Positions 15,401 to 21,866 of a stretch of 21,866 bases of DNA are shown piece after piece. The translations under genes were made by a program, and so were the position numbers. The stretch is from Flavobacteriales bacterium UBA7878 (GTDB lineage Bacteria > Bacteroidota > Bacteroidia > Flavobacteriales > Schleiferiaceae). The stretch covers positions 1-21,866 of the forward strand of contig DLRW01000033.1 of the NCBI GenBank assembly GCA_002501205.1, written 5' to 3'. A model generated the notes under the pieces. That model was not told where the DNA came from and ran no database searches. It was given only the letters and a program-made list of their open reading frames with translations. The stretch's first letter is position 1; each line of letters starts with the position of its first letter.

Positions 15401-16495
15401 TTAATTTCGCTGGGCTTTCGCTTGTTCGATACGTTCTTGGGCAATCTTCAATGCGGCCTGGTGAGGAGTAATATTCTCCAATTCGGCAGTACGGAAGATT
15501 TGTAAGGTAGTATGGTAAATGTTTTCGGTACGACGTAAGGCCTCTGCGCGATCGTATTTTACGATTTCAGAGTATACATTAATCAAACCACCGGCATTAA
15601 TCAAGAAGTCCGGAGCGTAAAGAATACCCTTTTGCTTCAAGGTTTCGCCATCGCGCCATTCGTCTGCCAACTGGTTGTTTGCAGCACCGGCTATTACTTG
15701 AGCACTTAATTTTTGAATGCTATCCGGATTTACAGTTGCTCCTAAAGCACAAGGAGCATAGATATCGTATTCCGCTGAGAATACATCTCCTTCATGGATT
15801 TGTGCACCATATTGACTGGCCACTTCTTCCATGCGATCGCGGTGGATATCGTTAATCAATACTGTAGCACCCGCCTCGGTTAAGTGTTTCACCAAAGTTT
15901 CGCCCACATGGCCAATACCTTGCACCATAACGCGCTTACCGCCTAAATCGCTGGAACCAAATTTGTATTCAGCGGCAGCTTTCATACCCATAAACACACC
16001 GTAAGCCGTAACTGGAGAAGGATCACCAGAACCACCCATTTCTACCGGAATGCCGGTTACATGGTCGGTTTTGCTCTTAACCATTTCCATATCATGAGTA
16101 TTAATACCCACATCTTCGGCGGTGATATAGCGACCGGAAAGTGAATTTACATATTCACCAAACTTTTGCATGAGCGCATCGGTCTTATCTTTTCGGCTGT
16201 CACCGATAATTACTGCTTTACCTCCTCCCAGGTTCAATCCACTGATGGAAGCCTTAAAGGTCATACCACGGGAAAGACGTAAAACATCGCGGATGGCTTC
16301 CGACTCGTGATTGTAATTCCACATACGAGTACCGCCTAATGCCGGTCCCAGAGTGGTGTCGTGAATACCAATAATGGCCTTTAAGCCAGTCTCACGGTCA
16401 TTGCAAAAAACCACCTGTTCGTGGTCCTTGAAGGCGCTTGCAGAGAAAACTGCACCGTTTACCGTGGATGAGTCAGTAAGTTTAAGATCGTTCAT
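15401..16495 (-). CDS. Glu/Leu/Phe/Val dehydrogenase, leucine-dehydrogenase type
   Basis: The enzyme reversibly deaminates branched-chain amino acids with NAD+ to 2-oxo acids, in the cytoplasm. The protein has 364 residues, matching Bacillus leucine dehydrogenase. It has LGPALGGTRMWNY (49-61), RGMTFKASISGLNLGGGKAV (76-95 with Lys81 and the catalytic Lys93), ITAEDVG (124-130 with Asp128), DPSPVTAYGVFMGMKAAA (158-175), and the Rossmann motif GIGHVG (193-198) followed by Asp216, which favours NAD+ over NADP+. YDIYAPCALGATVNPDSI and AGAANNQLAD also agree closely with that enzyme. Substrate choice among Leu, Val and Ile is not determined by what I can see. The gene leads a run with nusB three bases downstream and is divergent from the ABC transporter. 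In this phylum these 2-oxo acids feed branched-chain fatty acid synthesis, which is an inference here. Confidence 0.9.
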   Translation of the reverse strand: MNDLKLTDSSTVNGAVFSASAFKDHEQVVFCNDRETGLKAIIGIHDTTLGPALGGTRMWNYNHESEAIRDVLRLSRGMTFKASISGLNLGGGKAVIIGDSRKDKTDALMQKFGEYVNSLSGRYITAEDVGINTHDMEMVKSKTDHVTGIPVEMGGSGDPSPVTAYGVFMGMKAAAEYKFGSSDLGGKRVMVQGIGHVGETLVKHLTEAGATVLINDIHRDRMEEVASQYGAQIHEGDVFSAEYDIYAPCALGATVNPDSIQKLSAQVIAGAANNQLADEWRDGETLKQKGILYAPDFLINAGGLINVYSEIVKYDRAEALRRTENIYHTTLQIFRTAELENITPHQAALKIAQERIEQAKAQRN

Positions 16496-16540
16496 TTTTA
16501 AATGCTATGAGAGATAGAGTAAGACAAGCCACCTAATTTT

Positions 16541-16548
16541 TACCTTTG
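16541..16548 (+). promoter_or_regulatory. Bacteroidota -7 box TACCTTTG upstream of the ABC transporter
   Basis: TACCTTTG matches TAnnTTTG in the divergent spacer between the dehydrogenase and transporter genes. The implied start near 16554 gives a leader of 35-50 bases, depending on whether translation begins at TTG 16588 or ATG 16603. No obvious -33 TTG. Confidence 0.4.
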
Positions 16549-16602
16549 CCGACCTGTCTATTTCGGTCGCGAAATTAGGCTAATTTTTTGAGTCAACAAT
16601 TG

Positions 16603-18375
16603 ATGAAGTCCCTCCTCAGTCTTAACAAATACTTTTACAAATACCGCTGGAAGCTTCTGGCTGGTTTACTGTTCGTTGCCATCTCAGTGATCTTCGGCAT
16701 CTTGCCCGCAGAGCTGGTTCGCGAGAGTTTCAATATTGTAGAAGATGCCATTGCCGCTTACCATAAAAATCCTGATTTCGATTACAGTGATCTGCGAAAC
16801 CAGCTGATTCTCTACGGTGTAATTATCATCGGCTCCAGCCTGCTCAAAGGCCTCTTTATGTTTTTCATGCGCCAAACCATTATTGTGGTAAGCCGGCATA
16901 TTGAATACGATATGAAGAATGAAATTTACGATCAATATCAAAAGCTTTCTCTGGCTTTCTATAAGCGCAATCGTACCGGTGACCTGATGAATCGCATCAG
17001 CGAAGATGTGAGTCGGGTACGGATGTATGTGGGTCCGGCCATTATGTATACCATGAACGTGGGTATGACCTTATTGCTGATCATACCTATTATGATTTAT
17101 TGGAGTCCACGGCTTTCTTTATATGTATTGGCTCCCCTGCCTTTACTCGCTACTTCCATTTACTATGTAAGCCGCAAGATTAATGTGAAGAGTGAGCAAG
17201 TGCAGCGTCAACTTAGTGCAATTAGCTCCTTTGTGCAGGAGACTTTTTCGGGAATCCGAGTCTTAAAGGCCTATGTAAGGGAAGATAAATCTTTACAAGA
17301 CTTTAATGAAGAAGCCAATCACTATTTCGATCGGAACAAGGAATTATTCCGCATTAATGCGCTCTTCTTCCCCTTAATGATTCTTTTGATTGGTTTATCC
17401 ACCATTTTAACGGTATACATTGGCGGACAAGAAACCATTGCCGGGAAGATTGAAACTGGGGTAATTGCCCAATTTATTATTTATGTGAATATGCTTACCT
17501 GGCCCGTAGCCTCCATTGGCTGGGTAACCTCTTTGGTGCAAAGAGCCGCGGCCAGTCAGGAGCGTATTAATGAGTTCCTAAGGGTGGAACCTGAAATTAA
17601 AAACCCGAGCGAGGATGATTTGGCCTTTAAAGGCGGAATCCATTTTAAGGATGTGAGCTTCACTTATCCTGATACAGGAATTAAGGCGATCGACAAATTG
17701 AGCTTTAAACTAGAACCCGGAAAATCCCTGGCCATTGTAGGCCGAACGGGAAGCGGGAAAAGTACGGTAGCCAATTTAATTGGTCGACTCTACGACGTGG
17801 ATGAAGGTGAACTGCTCATAGACGGTCAGGATATCCGTCAGGTAAACCTGGATGTTCTGCGTCAGAACATTGGTTATGTACCCCAAGAAGCTTTCCTATT
17901 CTCCAATAGCATTGGAGCGAACATTGCCTTTGGACGTGATGGCGCTTCGGAAGAAGAAATTATTGCTGCCGCCAAAAATGCTCATGTACACGATAATATC
18001 ATGGACTTCCCTGATGGTTATCAAACCAAAGTTGGTGAACGTGGAGTAACCCTGAGCGGTGGGCAGAAACAAAGGGTGAGCATTGCCCGAGCCATCATTA
18101 AAGCTCCACCCCTGCTTATTTTTGATGATTGCCTTTCGGCTGTAGATACAGAAACGGAAGAAGCCATCCTTAGCAACCTCAAGAAACTGATCGATCAAAG
18201 CACCAGCTTGATTATCAGTCACCGTGTAAGCTCCGTGAAAAATGCGGATCATATCCTGGTTTTAGAAAATGGCCGCGTCATCGAAGAAGGAAATCACGAT
18301 ACCTTAATGCAGGAAGGTGGTTACTATCAAGAGATGTACGAGCAGCAGTTGTTGGAGTTGGAAGCGGATAGATAG
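16603..18375 (+). CDS. ABC exporter half-transporter (membrane domain fused to ATPase), MsbA/multidrug type
   Basis: One chain carries a six-helix export domain (about residues 20-330, numbered from TTG 16588) and an ATPase domain (350-590), and works as a dimer in the inner membrane. Motifs are Walker A GRTGSGKST (385-393), Q-loop Q433, signature LSGGQ (489-493), Walker B LLIFDD (509-514), D-loop SAVD and switch His545. The residue after Walker B, normally the catalytic Glu, is Asp514 (FDDCLSAVD). This occurs in the degenerate site of heterodimeric exporters, although signature and His are intact here and no partner gene is adjacent. The frame also opens at TTG 16588; I prefer ATG 16603 (MKSLLSLNKYFYKYRWKLL), as related proteins begin that way. 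Substrate unknown; lipid, drug or peptide export are all possible. Confidence 0.88.
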   Translation: MKSLLSLNKYFYKYRWKLLAGLLFVAISVIFGILPAELVRESFNIVEDAIAAYHKNPDFDYSDLRNQLILYGVIIIGSSLLKGLFMFFMRQTIIVVSRHIEYDMKNEIYDQYQKLSLAFYKRNRTGDLMNRISEDVSRVRMYVGPAIMYTMNVGMTLLLIIPIMIYWSPRLSLYVLAPLPLLATSIYYVSRKINVKSEQVQRQLSAISSFVQETFSGIRVLKAYVREDKSLQDFNEEANHYFDRNKELFRINALFFPLMILLIGLSTILTVYIGGQETIAGKIETGVIAQFIIYVNMLTWPVASIGWVTSLVQRAAASQERINEFLRVEPEIKNPSEDDLAFKGGIHFKDVSFTYPDTGIKAIDKLSFKLEPGKSLAIVGRTGSGKSTVANLIGRLYDVDEGELLIDGQDIRQVNLDVLRQNIGYVPQEAFLFSNSIGANIAFGRDGASEEEIIAAAKNAHVHDNIMDFPDGYQTKVGERGVTLSGGQKQRVSIARAIIKAPPLLIFDDCLSAVDTETEEAILSNLKKLIDQSTSLIISHRVSSVKNADHILVLENGRVIEEGNHDTLMQEGGYYQEMYEQQLLELEADR

Positions 18376-18395
18376 TAGTTGATAGTTCGTAGTTG
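18371..18395 (+). repeat. Short AGTT-rich imperfect tandem repeat
   Basis: GATAGTAGTT is followed directly by GATAGTTCGTAGTT, beginning just before the transporter stop codon (18373-18375). It looks like slippage-prone sequence. I have no function for it. Confidence 0.35.
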
Positions 18396-18402
18396 GTTAA
18401 CT

Positions 18403-18473
18403 GGATCGAATTTCAAATTCGATCCATGTTAAATCGGATTCCAAACTAAATCCAATTTGAAATTCGATCCATG
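18403..18473. repeat. Palindrome plus 20-base direct repeat cluster
   Basis: A perfect inverted repeat with 11-base arms GGATCGAATTT (18403-18413) and AAATTCGATCC (18415-18425) surrounds a single C. AATTTCAAATTCGATCCATG (18409-18428) recurs as AATTTGAAATTCGATCCATG (18454-18473), differing at one base, 45 bases on. Between them GGATT (18436-18440) and AATCC (18449-18453) form a smaller inverted repeat. No T-run follows, so it is not a standard terminator. It fills the spacer between the transporter and the DUF3276 gene and may be an interspersed repeat unit or a protein-binding site. Confidence 0.7.
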
Positions 18474-18491
18474 CACGAAACCATATTTTTT

Positions 18492-18499
18492 TAGCTTTG
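18492..18499 (+). promoter_or_regulatory. Bacteroidota -7 box TAGCTTTG upstream of the DUF3276 gene
   Basis: TAGCTTTG matches TAnnTTTG, 20 bases before the ATG at 18520. It supports that ATG rather than the earlier in-frame ATG at 18457, because the predicted transcript would begin near 18505. Confidence 0.5.
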
Positions 18500-18519
18500 C
18501 CCGTATAAACCCAATTGCG

Positions 18520-18915
18520 ATGAGTGATCAAGGAAAAAACGTGCAGGAGGAAATCCATTCCAAGGTTTTAAGAGCGGGGCGAAGAACTTACTTCTTCGAT
18601 GTACGGGCGACTAAAGCTGACGATTACTACTTAACCATTACGGAGAGCAAGAAACACACCGCCGAGAATGGCAATGTGTACTACAAGAAACACAAGATTT
18701 ACCTGTACAAAGAAGACTTTGAGCAATTCAGTGAAATGCTGAATGCCGCTACCGATTACATCATCGATAAAAGAGGTGAAGAAGTAATTTCCGACCGACA
18801 TGAGCCCGACTTCCACAGCAGAGCTGAGGAATACGATCACGAAGAAGGCGCATTGGAAACTACCCTTGAAAATAATACCGCTGGCTATACCGATGTTTCT
18901 TTCGAAGACATCTAA
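18520..18915 (+). CDS. DUF3276 / PUR-alpha-like nucleic-acid-binding protein
   Basis: The protein has 131 residues from the chosen ATG. It holds one PUR repeat: KVLRAGRRTYFFDVRATKAD, YYLTITESKKHTAENGN, YYKKHKIYLYKEDFEQFSEM, then an acidic tail from about residue 85. The family is the bacterial branch of PUR-alpha proteins, which bind single-stranded DNA and RNA; a Borrelia member, BpuR, is a studied example. A role as a nucleic-acid-binding regulator is inferred from that. The frame is open 21 codons further upstream to 18457, but that extension (MKFDPCTKPYFFSFARINPI) is unlike the family, overlaps the promoter box and part of the repeat cluster, and is probably not translated. A bidirectional terminator follows 18 bases after the stop. 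Confidence 0.85.
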   Translation: MSDQGKNVQEEIHSKVLRAGRRTYFFDVRATKADDYYLTITESKKHTAENGNVYYKKHKIYLYKEDFEQFSEMLNAATDYIIDKRGEEVISDRHEPDFHSRAEEYDHEEGALETTLENNTAGYTDVSFEDI

Positions 18916-18933
18916 AAGCTCAAGATATTCCAC

Positions 18934-18963
18934 AAAAAAAGCTCCTCATAAGGGAGCTTTTTT
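18934..18963. terminator. Bidirectional rho-independent terminator
   Basis: GCTCC (18941-18945) pairs with GGAGC (18953-18957), extendable by a T-G pair, and is flanked by seven A residues on the left and six T residues on the right. The hairpin can therefore end transcripts from both convergent genes, DUF3276 on the plus strand and FMN reductase on the minus strand. It is the only clear shared terminator in the window. Confidence 0.85.
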
Positions 18964-18966
18964 CAT

Positions 18967-19488
18967 TTAGTATTCTAGGAATTCATCCACCTGCCTTTGC
19001 AATACGCGCAAGGTTTCTTCATCCTCTAATTCACCCTGATCATTCAAAAGACCATTAACCTTAGAGATGGGTACTTTATTCGAGAAAACTTCCATCCGCA
19101 GATAATGCAAAACATGGGTCAAGTGATCCATACCCCTGATATTACCAGCCCGACCGGAAGCTACTCCTACCAGGGCTACCTTTTTCCCTTTCCACAGTCG
19201 TGGATCCATACCATCCATAAAGGCTTTTAAAACGCCTGGGTAACTGCCATTGTACTCCGGGCTAATAATAACCAGCTTATCGGCGGGAATGATTTTAGTA
19301 TTGATAATCTCCTCAGTAACAGGGCTTCTATTACCAAAGCTATCGCCAAAAACGAAATCGCGAGGTAGTTCTTCCAGTTCAAATAGATTGATCTCCTGCC
19401 CAGCGGCGCGGAGCATTTGACAATACTTATCTACAATTTTTCGAGTTATATTCTTGGGCCTGTGGGTTCCACAAATTACGGTTATCAT
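18967..19488 (-). CDS. NAD(P)H-dependent FMN reductase / flavodoxin-like oxidoreductase
   Basis: The protein has 173 residues from the ATG at 19488. It starts MITVICGTHRPKNITRKIVD, where GTHRPKNIT sits at the FMN-phosphate loop position. SPEYNGSYPGVLKAFMD (about residues 76-92) is the hallmark of the NADPH-dependent FMN reductase family, and LVGVASGRAGN follows. These enzymes reduce FMN, quinones, azo compounds or metals; the physiological substrate cannot be told here. The frame stays open upstream to 19632, but the added 48 residues (starting MIFLELRLFLILHDGTAV) look like read-in of non-coding sequence and reach into the parA promoter region. It stands alone, convergent with DUF3276 and divergent from parA. 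Confidence 0.85.
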   Translation of the reverse strand: MITVICGTHRPKNITRKIVDKYCQMLRAAGQEINLFELEELPRDFVFGDSFGNRSPVTEEIINTKIIPADKLVIISPEYNGSYPGVLKAFMDGMDPRLWKGKKVALVGVASGRAGNIRGMDHLTHVLHYLRMEVFSNKVPISKVNGLLNDQGELEDEETLRVLQRQVDEFLEY

Positions 19489-19538
19489 CTTGTTCAATAA
19501 TCTTTGTAAATCCGATCGAAATCGAAAGGTTAAGCAAT

Positions 19539-19546
19539 TAGATTTG
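19539..19546 (+). promoter_or_regulatory. Bacteroidota -7 box TAGATTTG upstream of parAB
   Basis: TAGATTTG matches TAnnTTTG. Transcription from it would give a leader of about 90 bases before the parA ATG at 19645. That leader contains a small possible hairpin (ACGG at 19577-19580 with CCGT further on). This is a motif match only. Confidence 0.35.
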
Positions 19547-19644
19547 TATTTTAGGCATCCGAAAAAAGTCGGGCGCGATACGGCGGTTCCGTCGTGCAAA
19601 ATTAGGAACAAGCGAAGCTCTAAAAAGATCAAAATATTCTATCA

Positions 19645-20427
19645 ATGGGTAAAATTGTTGCCATTGCCAACCAAAAAGGCGGCGTAGGTAAGACTACCAC
19701 TTCTGTAAATATGTCGGCCAGCCTGGGCGTGCTGGAGAAAAAAGTTTTAGTAATCGATGCGGATCCTCAGGCCAATACTACATCGGCTTTGGGCTTTAAT
19801 CCAGACGAAGTTAAAGTGGGAACTTACCAGGTCCTGGAGCATGAAATTGATGCCGCCGATGCCATTGTAAGTACCAAAAATCCTAATCTCGATTTAATTC
19901 CCGCTCAAATTGATTTGGTAGCGGTAGAAATCGAATTGGTCGACAAAGATCAGCGGGAGCAAATGCTGCGTCGTTCTTTGGAAACGGTAAAGGATAAATA
20001 CGACTATATCTTTATTGATTGCGCCCCTTCTTTAGGATTGATCACCTTAAATGCTCTTACAGCTGCGGATAGTGTGATTATCCCCATTCAATGTGAGTAC
20101 TTCGCATTAGAAGGTTTGGGTAAATTATTGAATACCATCAAGAGCGTACAAAACCTGCATAATCCTGATCTGGATATTGAAGGATTACTGCTTACCATGT
20201 ACGATTCGCGTTTACGTCTGAGCAATCAGGTAGTTGAAGAAGTGAAAACCCATTTCAGTAAAATGGTTTTCAATACCATAATTCAACGTAATGTGCGTTT
20301 AAGTGAGGCGCCCAGTTATGGCGAAACCATCATCATGTATGATGCTTCCAGTAATGGCGCTGAGAATTACTTAAATTTGGCCCGCGAATTTTTAGAGAAA
20401 AACGAAGCGATCGAGGCAGAAGCCTAA
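19645..20427 (+). CDS. parA: Chromosome-partitioning ATPase ParA (Soj)
   Basis: ParA binds DNA as an ATP dimer and, with ParB bound at parS, separates replication origins. The protein has 260 residues. It starts MGKIVAIANQKGGVGKTTTS with the deviant Walker A (KGGVGKTT, 11-18), signature Lys11 and P-loop Lys16. LVIDADPQANTT (35-46) is the Walker A' region with Asp40, and DYIFIDCAPSLGLITLNAL is Walker B. The short N-terminus without a helix-turn-helix marks it as the chromosomal Soj type rather than a plasmid ParA with its own operator-binding domain. parB starts 23 bases downstream. Such gene pairs usually lie near the replication origin, so this end of the window may be origin-proximal, though I see no oriC and no parS. 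Confidence 0.95.
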   Translation: MGKIVAIANQKGGVGKTTTSVNMSASLGVLEKKVLVIDADPQANTTSALGFNPDEVKVGTYQVLEHEIDAADAIVSTKNPNLDLIPAQIDLVAVEIELVDKDQREQMLRRSLETVKDKYDYIFIDCAPSLGLITLNALTAADSVIIPIQCEYFALEGLGKLLNTIKSVQNLHNPDLDIEGLLLTMYDSRLRLSNQVVEEVKTHFSKMVFNTIIQRNVRLSEAPSYGETIIMYDASSNGAENYLNLAREFLEKNEAIEAEA

Positions 20428-20450
20428 GCATCCTTTTGAAAAAGTATTGA

Positions 20451-21350
20451 ATGGCTACACCTAAACGCAAGGCTATGGGCAAGGGCCTCGCCGCCCTTTT
20501 AAATGACACTGGTAATGTAAGTACCGGTAAAGACCAAAATGCAGATAAAGTATTAGGCAGCATTGCCGAAATCCCATTGGAGCAGATCGTGGCCAATCCC
20601 GATCAGCCCCGTACCCTTTTTGACCCTGAGGCGCTGGAAGAATTAGCCGTATCTATCAAGGAACTCGGCATCATTCAGCCCATAACTGTTCGCAAGGTTG
20701 AGGGGGATAATTTTCAAATTATCTCTGGTGAACGTCGTTACAGGGCCTCTAAAATCGCAGGTCTGGAAAGTATTCCAGCCTATATCCGTTTGGCGGATGA
20801 TCAGTCCACATTGGAAATGGCATTGGTGGAGAACATTCAAAGGGAAGAACTCGATCCCATTGAGATTGCTTTAAGCTATCAACGATTGATTGAGGAATGT
20901 GATCTTACTCAGGAAGCCATGAGCGAGCGCGTAGGTAAAAAGCGTTCTACCATTACCAACTATTTACGCCTCCTTAAATTACAGCCATTGATTCAGGCGG
21001 GTCTGCGCGACAAAATGATTAGCATGGGCCATGCCCGAGCCTTAATCAATGTAGATCAGGAAGAGGAACAAGTAGAGCTTTACCATGATGCCATCAAGAA
21101 AGATTTGAGTGTGCGTCAAATTGAAGAAGCCGTTCGCAAGCTGAAGACTTCTAAAACGGAAAGCAAAAGTAAAGCAAGCTCCACCTCTAGTCCATTACCC
21201 GAAAACTATGCTCAAGCTCAGGAAAACCTCACTGAAAAGCTTCAGATGAAGGTAGACCTTAGCCGTACCAAGCGTGGTCGTGGGAAAATTAGCATTAGCT
21301 TCCGCAATGATGCCGAACTGGATCGTATTCTGGAGCAACTCCAAAACTAA
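20451..21350 (+). CDS. parB: Chromosome-partitioning protein ParB (Spo0J)
   Basis: ParB loads at parS and slides along DNA as a CTP-dependent clamp. The protein has 299 residues. The basic N-terminal peptide KRKAMGKGLAALLND is the segment that stimulates ParA. The N-terminal domain has NPDQPRTLFD (49-58), LAVSIKELGIIQPITVRK (65-82) and the CTP-binding GERRYRA (93-99), then ALVENIQREELDPIEIA (124-140). A helix-turn-helix for parS recognition lies at about 153-172 (TQEAMSERVGKKRSTITNYL). A Ser/Lys-rich linker (about 233-250) precedes the C-terminal dimerisation region. The start follows parA by 23 bases. The end overlaps the following DUF5683 frame if that begins at its ATG. Confidence 0.95.
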   Translation: MATPKRKAMGKGLAALLNDTGNVSTGKDQNADKVLGSIAEIPLEQIVANPDQPRTLFDPEALEELAVSIKELGIIQPITVRKVEGDNFQIISGERRYRASKIAGLESIPAYIRLADDQSTLEMALVENIQREELDPIEIALSYQRLIEECDLTQEAMSERVGKKRSTITNYLRLLKLQPLIQAGLRDKMISMGHARALINVDQEEEQVELYHDAIKKDLSVRQIEEAVRKLKTSKTESKSKASSTSSPLPENYAQAQENLTEKLQMKVDLSRTKRGRGKISISFRNDAELDRILEQLQN

Positions 21351-21866
21351 GGTCATTTCTAAGTACATCCTTCATATCATAATTTGTTTGGCTAGCTTCC
21401 AGCTTAGTGGCCAAAACAGTGATAGTCTCAGCTATGAGGATAGCCGTAAGGAGCCTTTAGACAGTTCTCAGCTGCATTCAGTTAGCAGAGCCACTTGGCT
21501 TTCTACCCTATTGCCCGGAGCCGGACAAGCCTATAATGGCAAGTATTGGAAAATGCCCATCGTTTATGGAGGCATTGGGGCCTGTGCTTATTTCGCTATT
21601 GATAATCATCGCTTGTATCGCCAGTATCTGGATGCCTTTTTAATGCGAGCAGATAGTTCCGGTGTGGATCAATATCAAGGAATTTATTCGGATCGACAAT
21701 TGGTTGAATTGCAAAATATTTACCGCGATTGGCGCGATCTATCCCTAATTATTGGCGCCGCTATTTGGGCCTTAAATGTGGTAGATGCCCATGTAGATGC
21801 CCATCTCTTTTACTACAATGTAAACGAAGACCTGAGCTTTAACCTCGAGCCGCGAATTATCCCCAT
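21307..21866 (+). CDS. DUF5683 domain protein (5' part, runs off the window)
   Basis: The frame is open from ATG 21307 to the window end, about 186 codons. A hydrophobic signal peptide ISKYILHIIICLASFQLSGQ is followed by an acidic stretch, then TWLSTLLPGAGQAYNGKYWK, a glycine-rich hydrophobic segment (VYGGIGACAYFAIDN), and near the end LIIGAAIWALNVVDAHVDAH. This is DUF5683, a membrane or envelope family that commonly follows parB in Bacteroidota; its function is unknown. The first ATGs (21307, 21310) lie inside parB and add about 16 residues ahead of the signal peptide. The only start that would place Met at the head of the signal peptide is an ATT at 21355, a very rare codon. I use the ATG, with doubt. 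Confidence 0.75.
   Translation, partial: MMPNWIVFWSNSKTKVISKYILHIIICLASFQLSGQNSDSLSYEDSRKEPLDSSQLHSVSRATWLSTLLPGAGQAYNGKYWKMPIVYGGIGACAYFAIDNHRLYRQYLDAFLMRADSSGVDQYQGIYSDRQLVELQNIYRDWRDLSLIIGAAIWALNVVDAHVDAHLFYYNVNEDLSFNLEPRIIP

Noticed and set aside
18457..18519. N-terminal extension of the DUF3276 protein
   Set aside because: The family starts close to the ATG at 18520, and the extension overlaps the -7 box and part of the repeat cluster.
19489..19632. 48-residue N-terminal extension of the FMN reductase
   Set aside because: The FMN-binding segment MITVICGTHRP should be at the protein's start. The upstream residues look non-coding and overlap the opposing parA promoter region.
19489..19644. 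Search for parS, oriC or DnaA boxes near parAB
   Set aside because: No 16-base parS-like palindrome (core GTTTCACGTGAAAC) or cluster of DnaA boxes was seen here or elsewhere in the window.
1..21866. Mobile elements, CRISPR arrays, defence or secondary-metabolite systems
   Set aside because: No transposase, integrase, repeat-spacer array, restriction or abortive-infection gene was found; nearly all the sequence is accounted for by housekeeping and envelope genes.

Overview
The window looks like ordinary chromosomal housekeeping DNA from a member of the Bacteroidota, most likely a Flavobacteriales-type organism. The evidence is the gene content (DUF4199, DUF1573, DUF3276 and DUF5683 proteins, a long NusB, a YwqK/MORN protein, a YciO-type protein), the absence of clear Shine-Dalgarno sequences, and repeated matches to the Bacteroidota -7 promoter element TAnnTTTG upstream of genes. 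Two gene neighbourhoods are ones I know from this phylum: nusB / DUF1573 / yajC / ybbR-like / coaE, and parA / parB / DUF5683. No phage, insertion sequence, CRISPR array, tRNA or rRNA gene was seen.

Layout. 1-978 (minus): the 5' part of mnmA behind a YwqK/MORN protein. 1063-2523 (plus): a polytopic GT-C-like membrane protein. 2514-5003 (minus): a DUF4199 membrane protein followed by two GT2 glycosyltransferases, probably one operon. 5095-5195 (plus): the small SRP RNA. 5259-7661 (plus): a TPR/PAS sensor histidine kinase gene broken by an in-frame TAA inside its ATP-binding domain. 7690-10415 (plus): transaldolase, a YciO-type protein and a second polytopic membrane protein, tightly packed. 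10405-13464 (minus): NAD(P)HX repair enzyme, dephospho-CoA kinase and a YbbR-like protein. 13510-16495 (minus): YajC, a DUF1573 lipoprotein, NusB and a leucine-dehydrogenase-type enzyme. 16603-18375 (plus): an ABC exporter half-transporter with a non-canonical catalytic residue. 18403-18473: a small cluster of palindromic and direct repeats. 18520-18915 (plus): a PUR-alpha-like nucleic-acid-binding protein. 18967-19488 (minus): an NAD(P)H-dependent FMN reductase. 19645-21866 (plus): parA, parB and the start of a DUF5683 gene.

Functional themes are protein export (SRP RNA, YajC), RNA modification and transcription (MnmA, NusB), cofactor synthesis and repair (CoaE, Nnr), surface glycan assembly (two GT2 enzymes and two GT-C-like membrane proteins) and chromosome segregation (ParAB). 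The items most worth a second look are the interrupted histidine kinase, its crowding against the SRP RNA, a terminator that abuts the ybbR-like start codon, and the repeat cluster at 18.4 kb. I see no convincing new multi-gene system. No gene-free stretch exceeds 300 bases.
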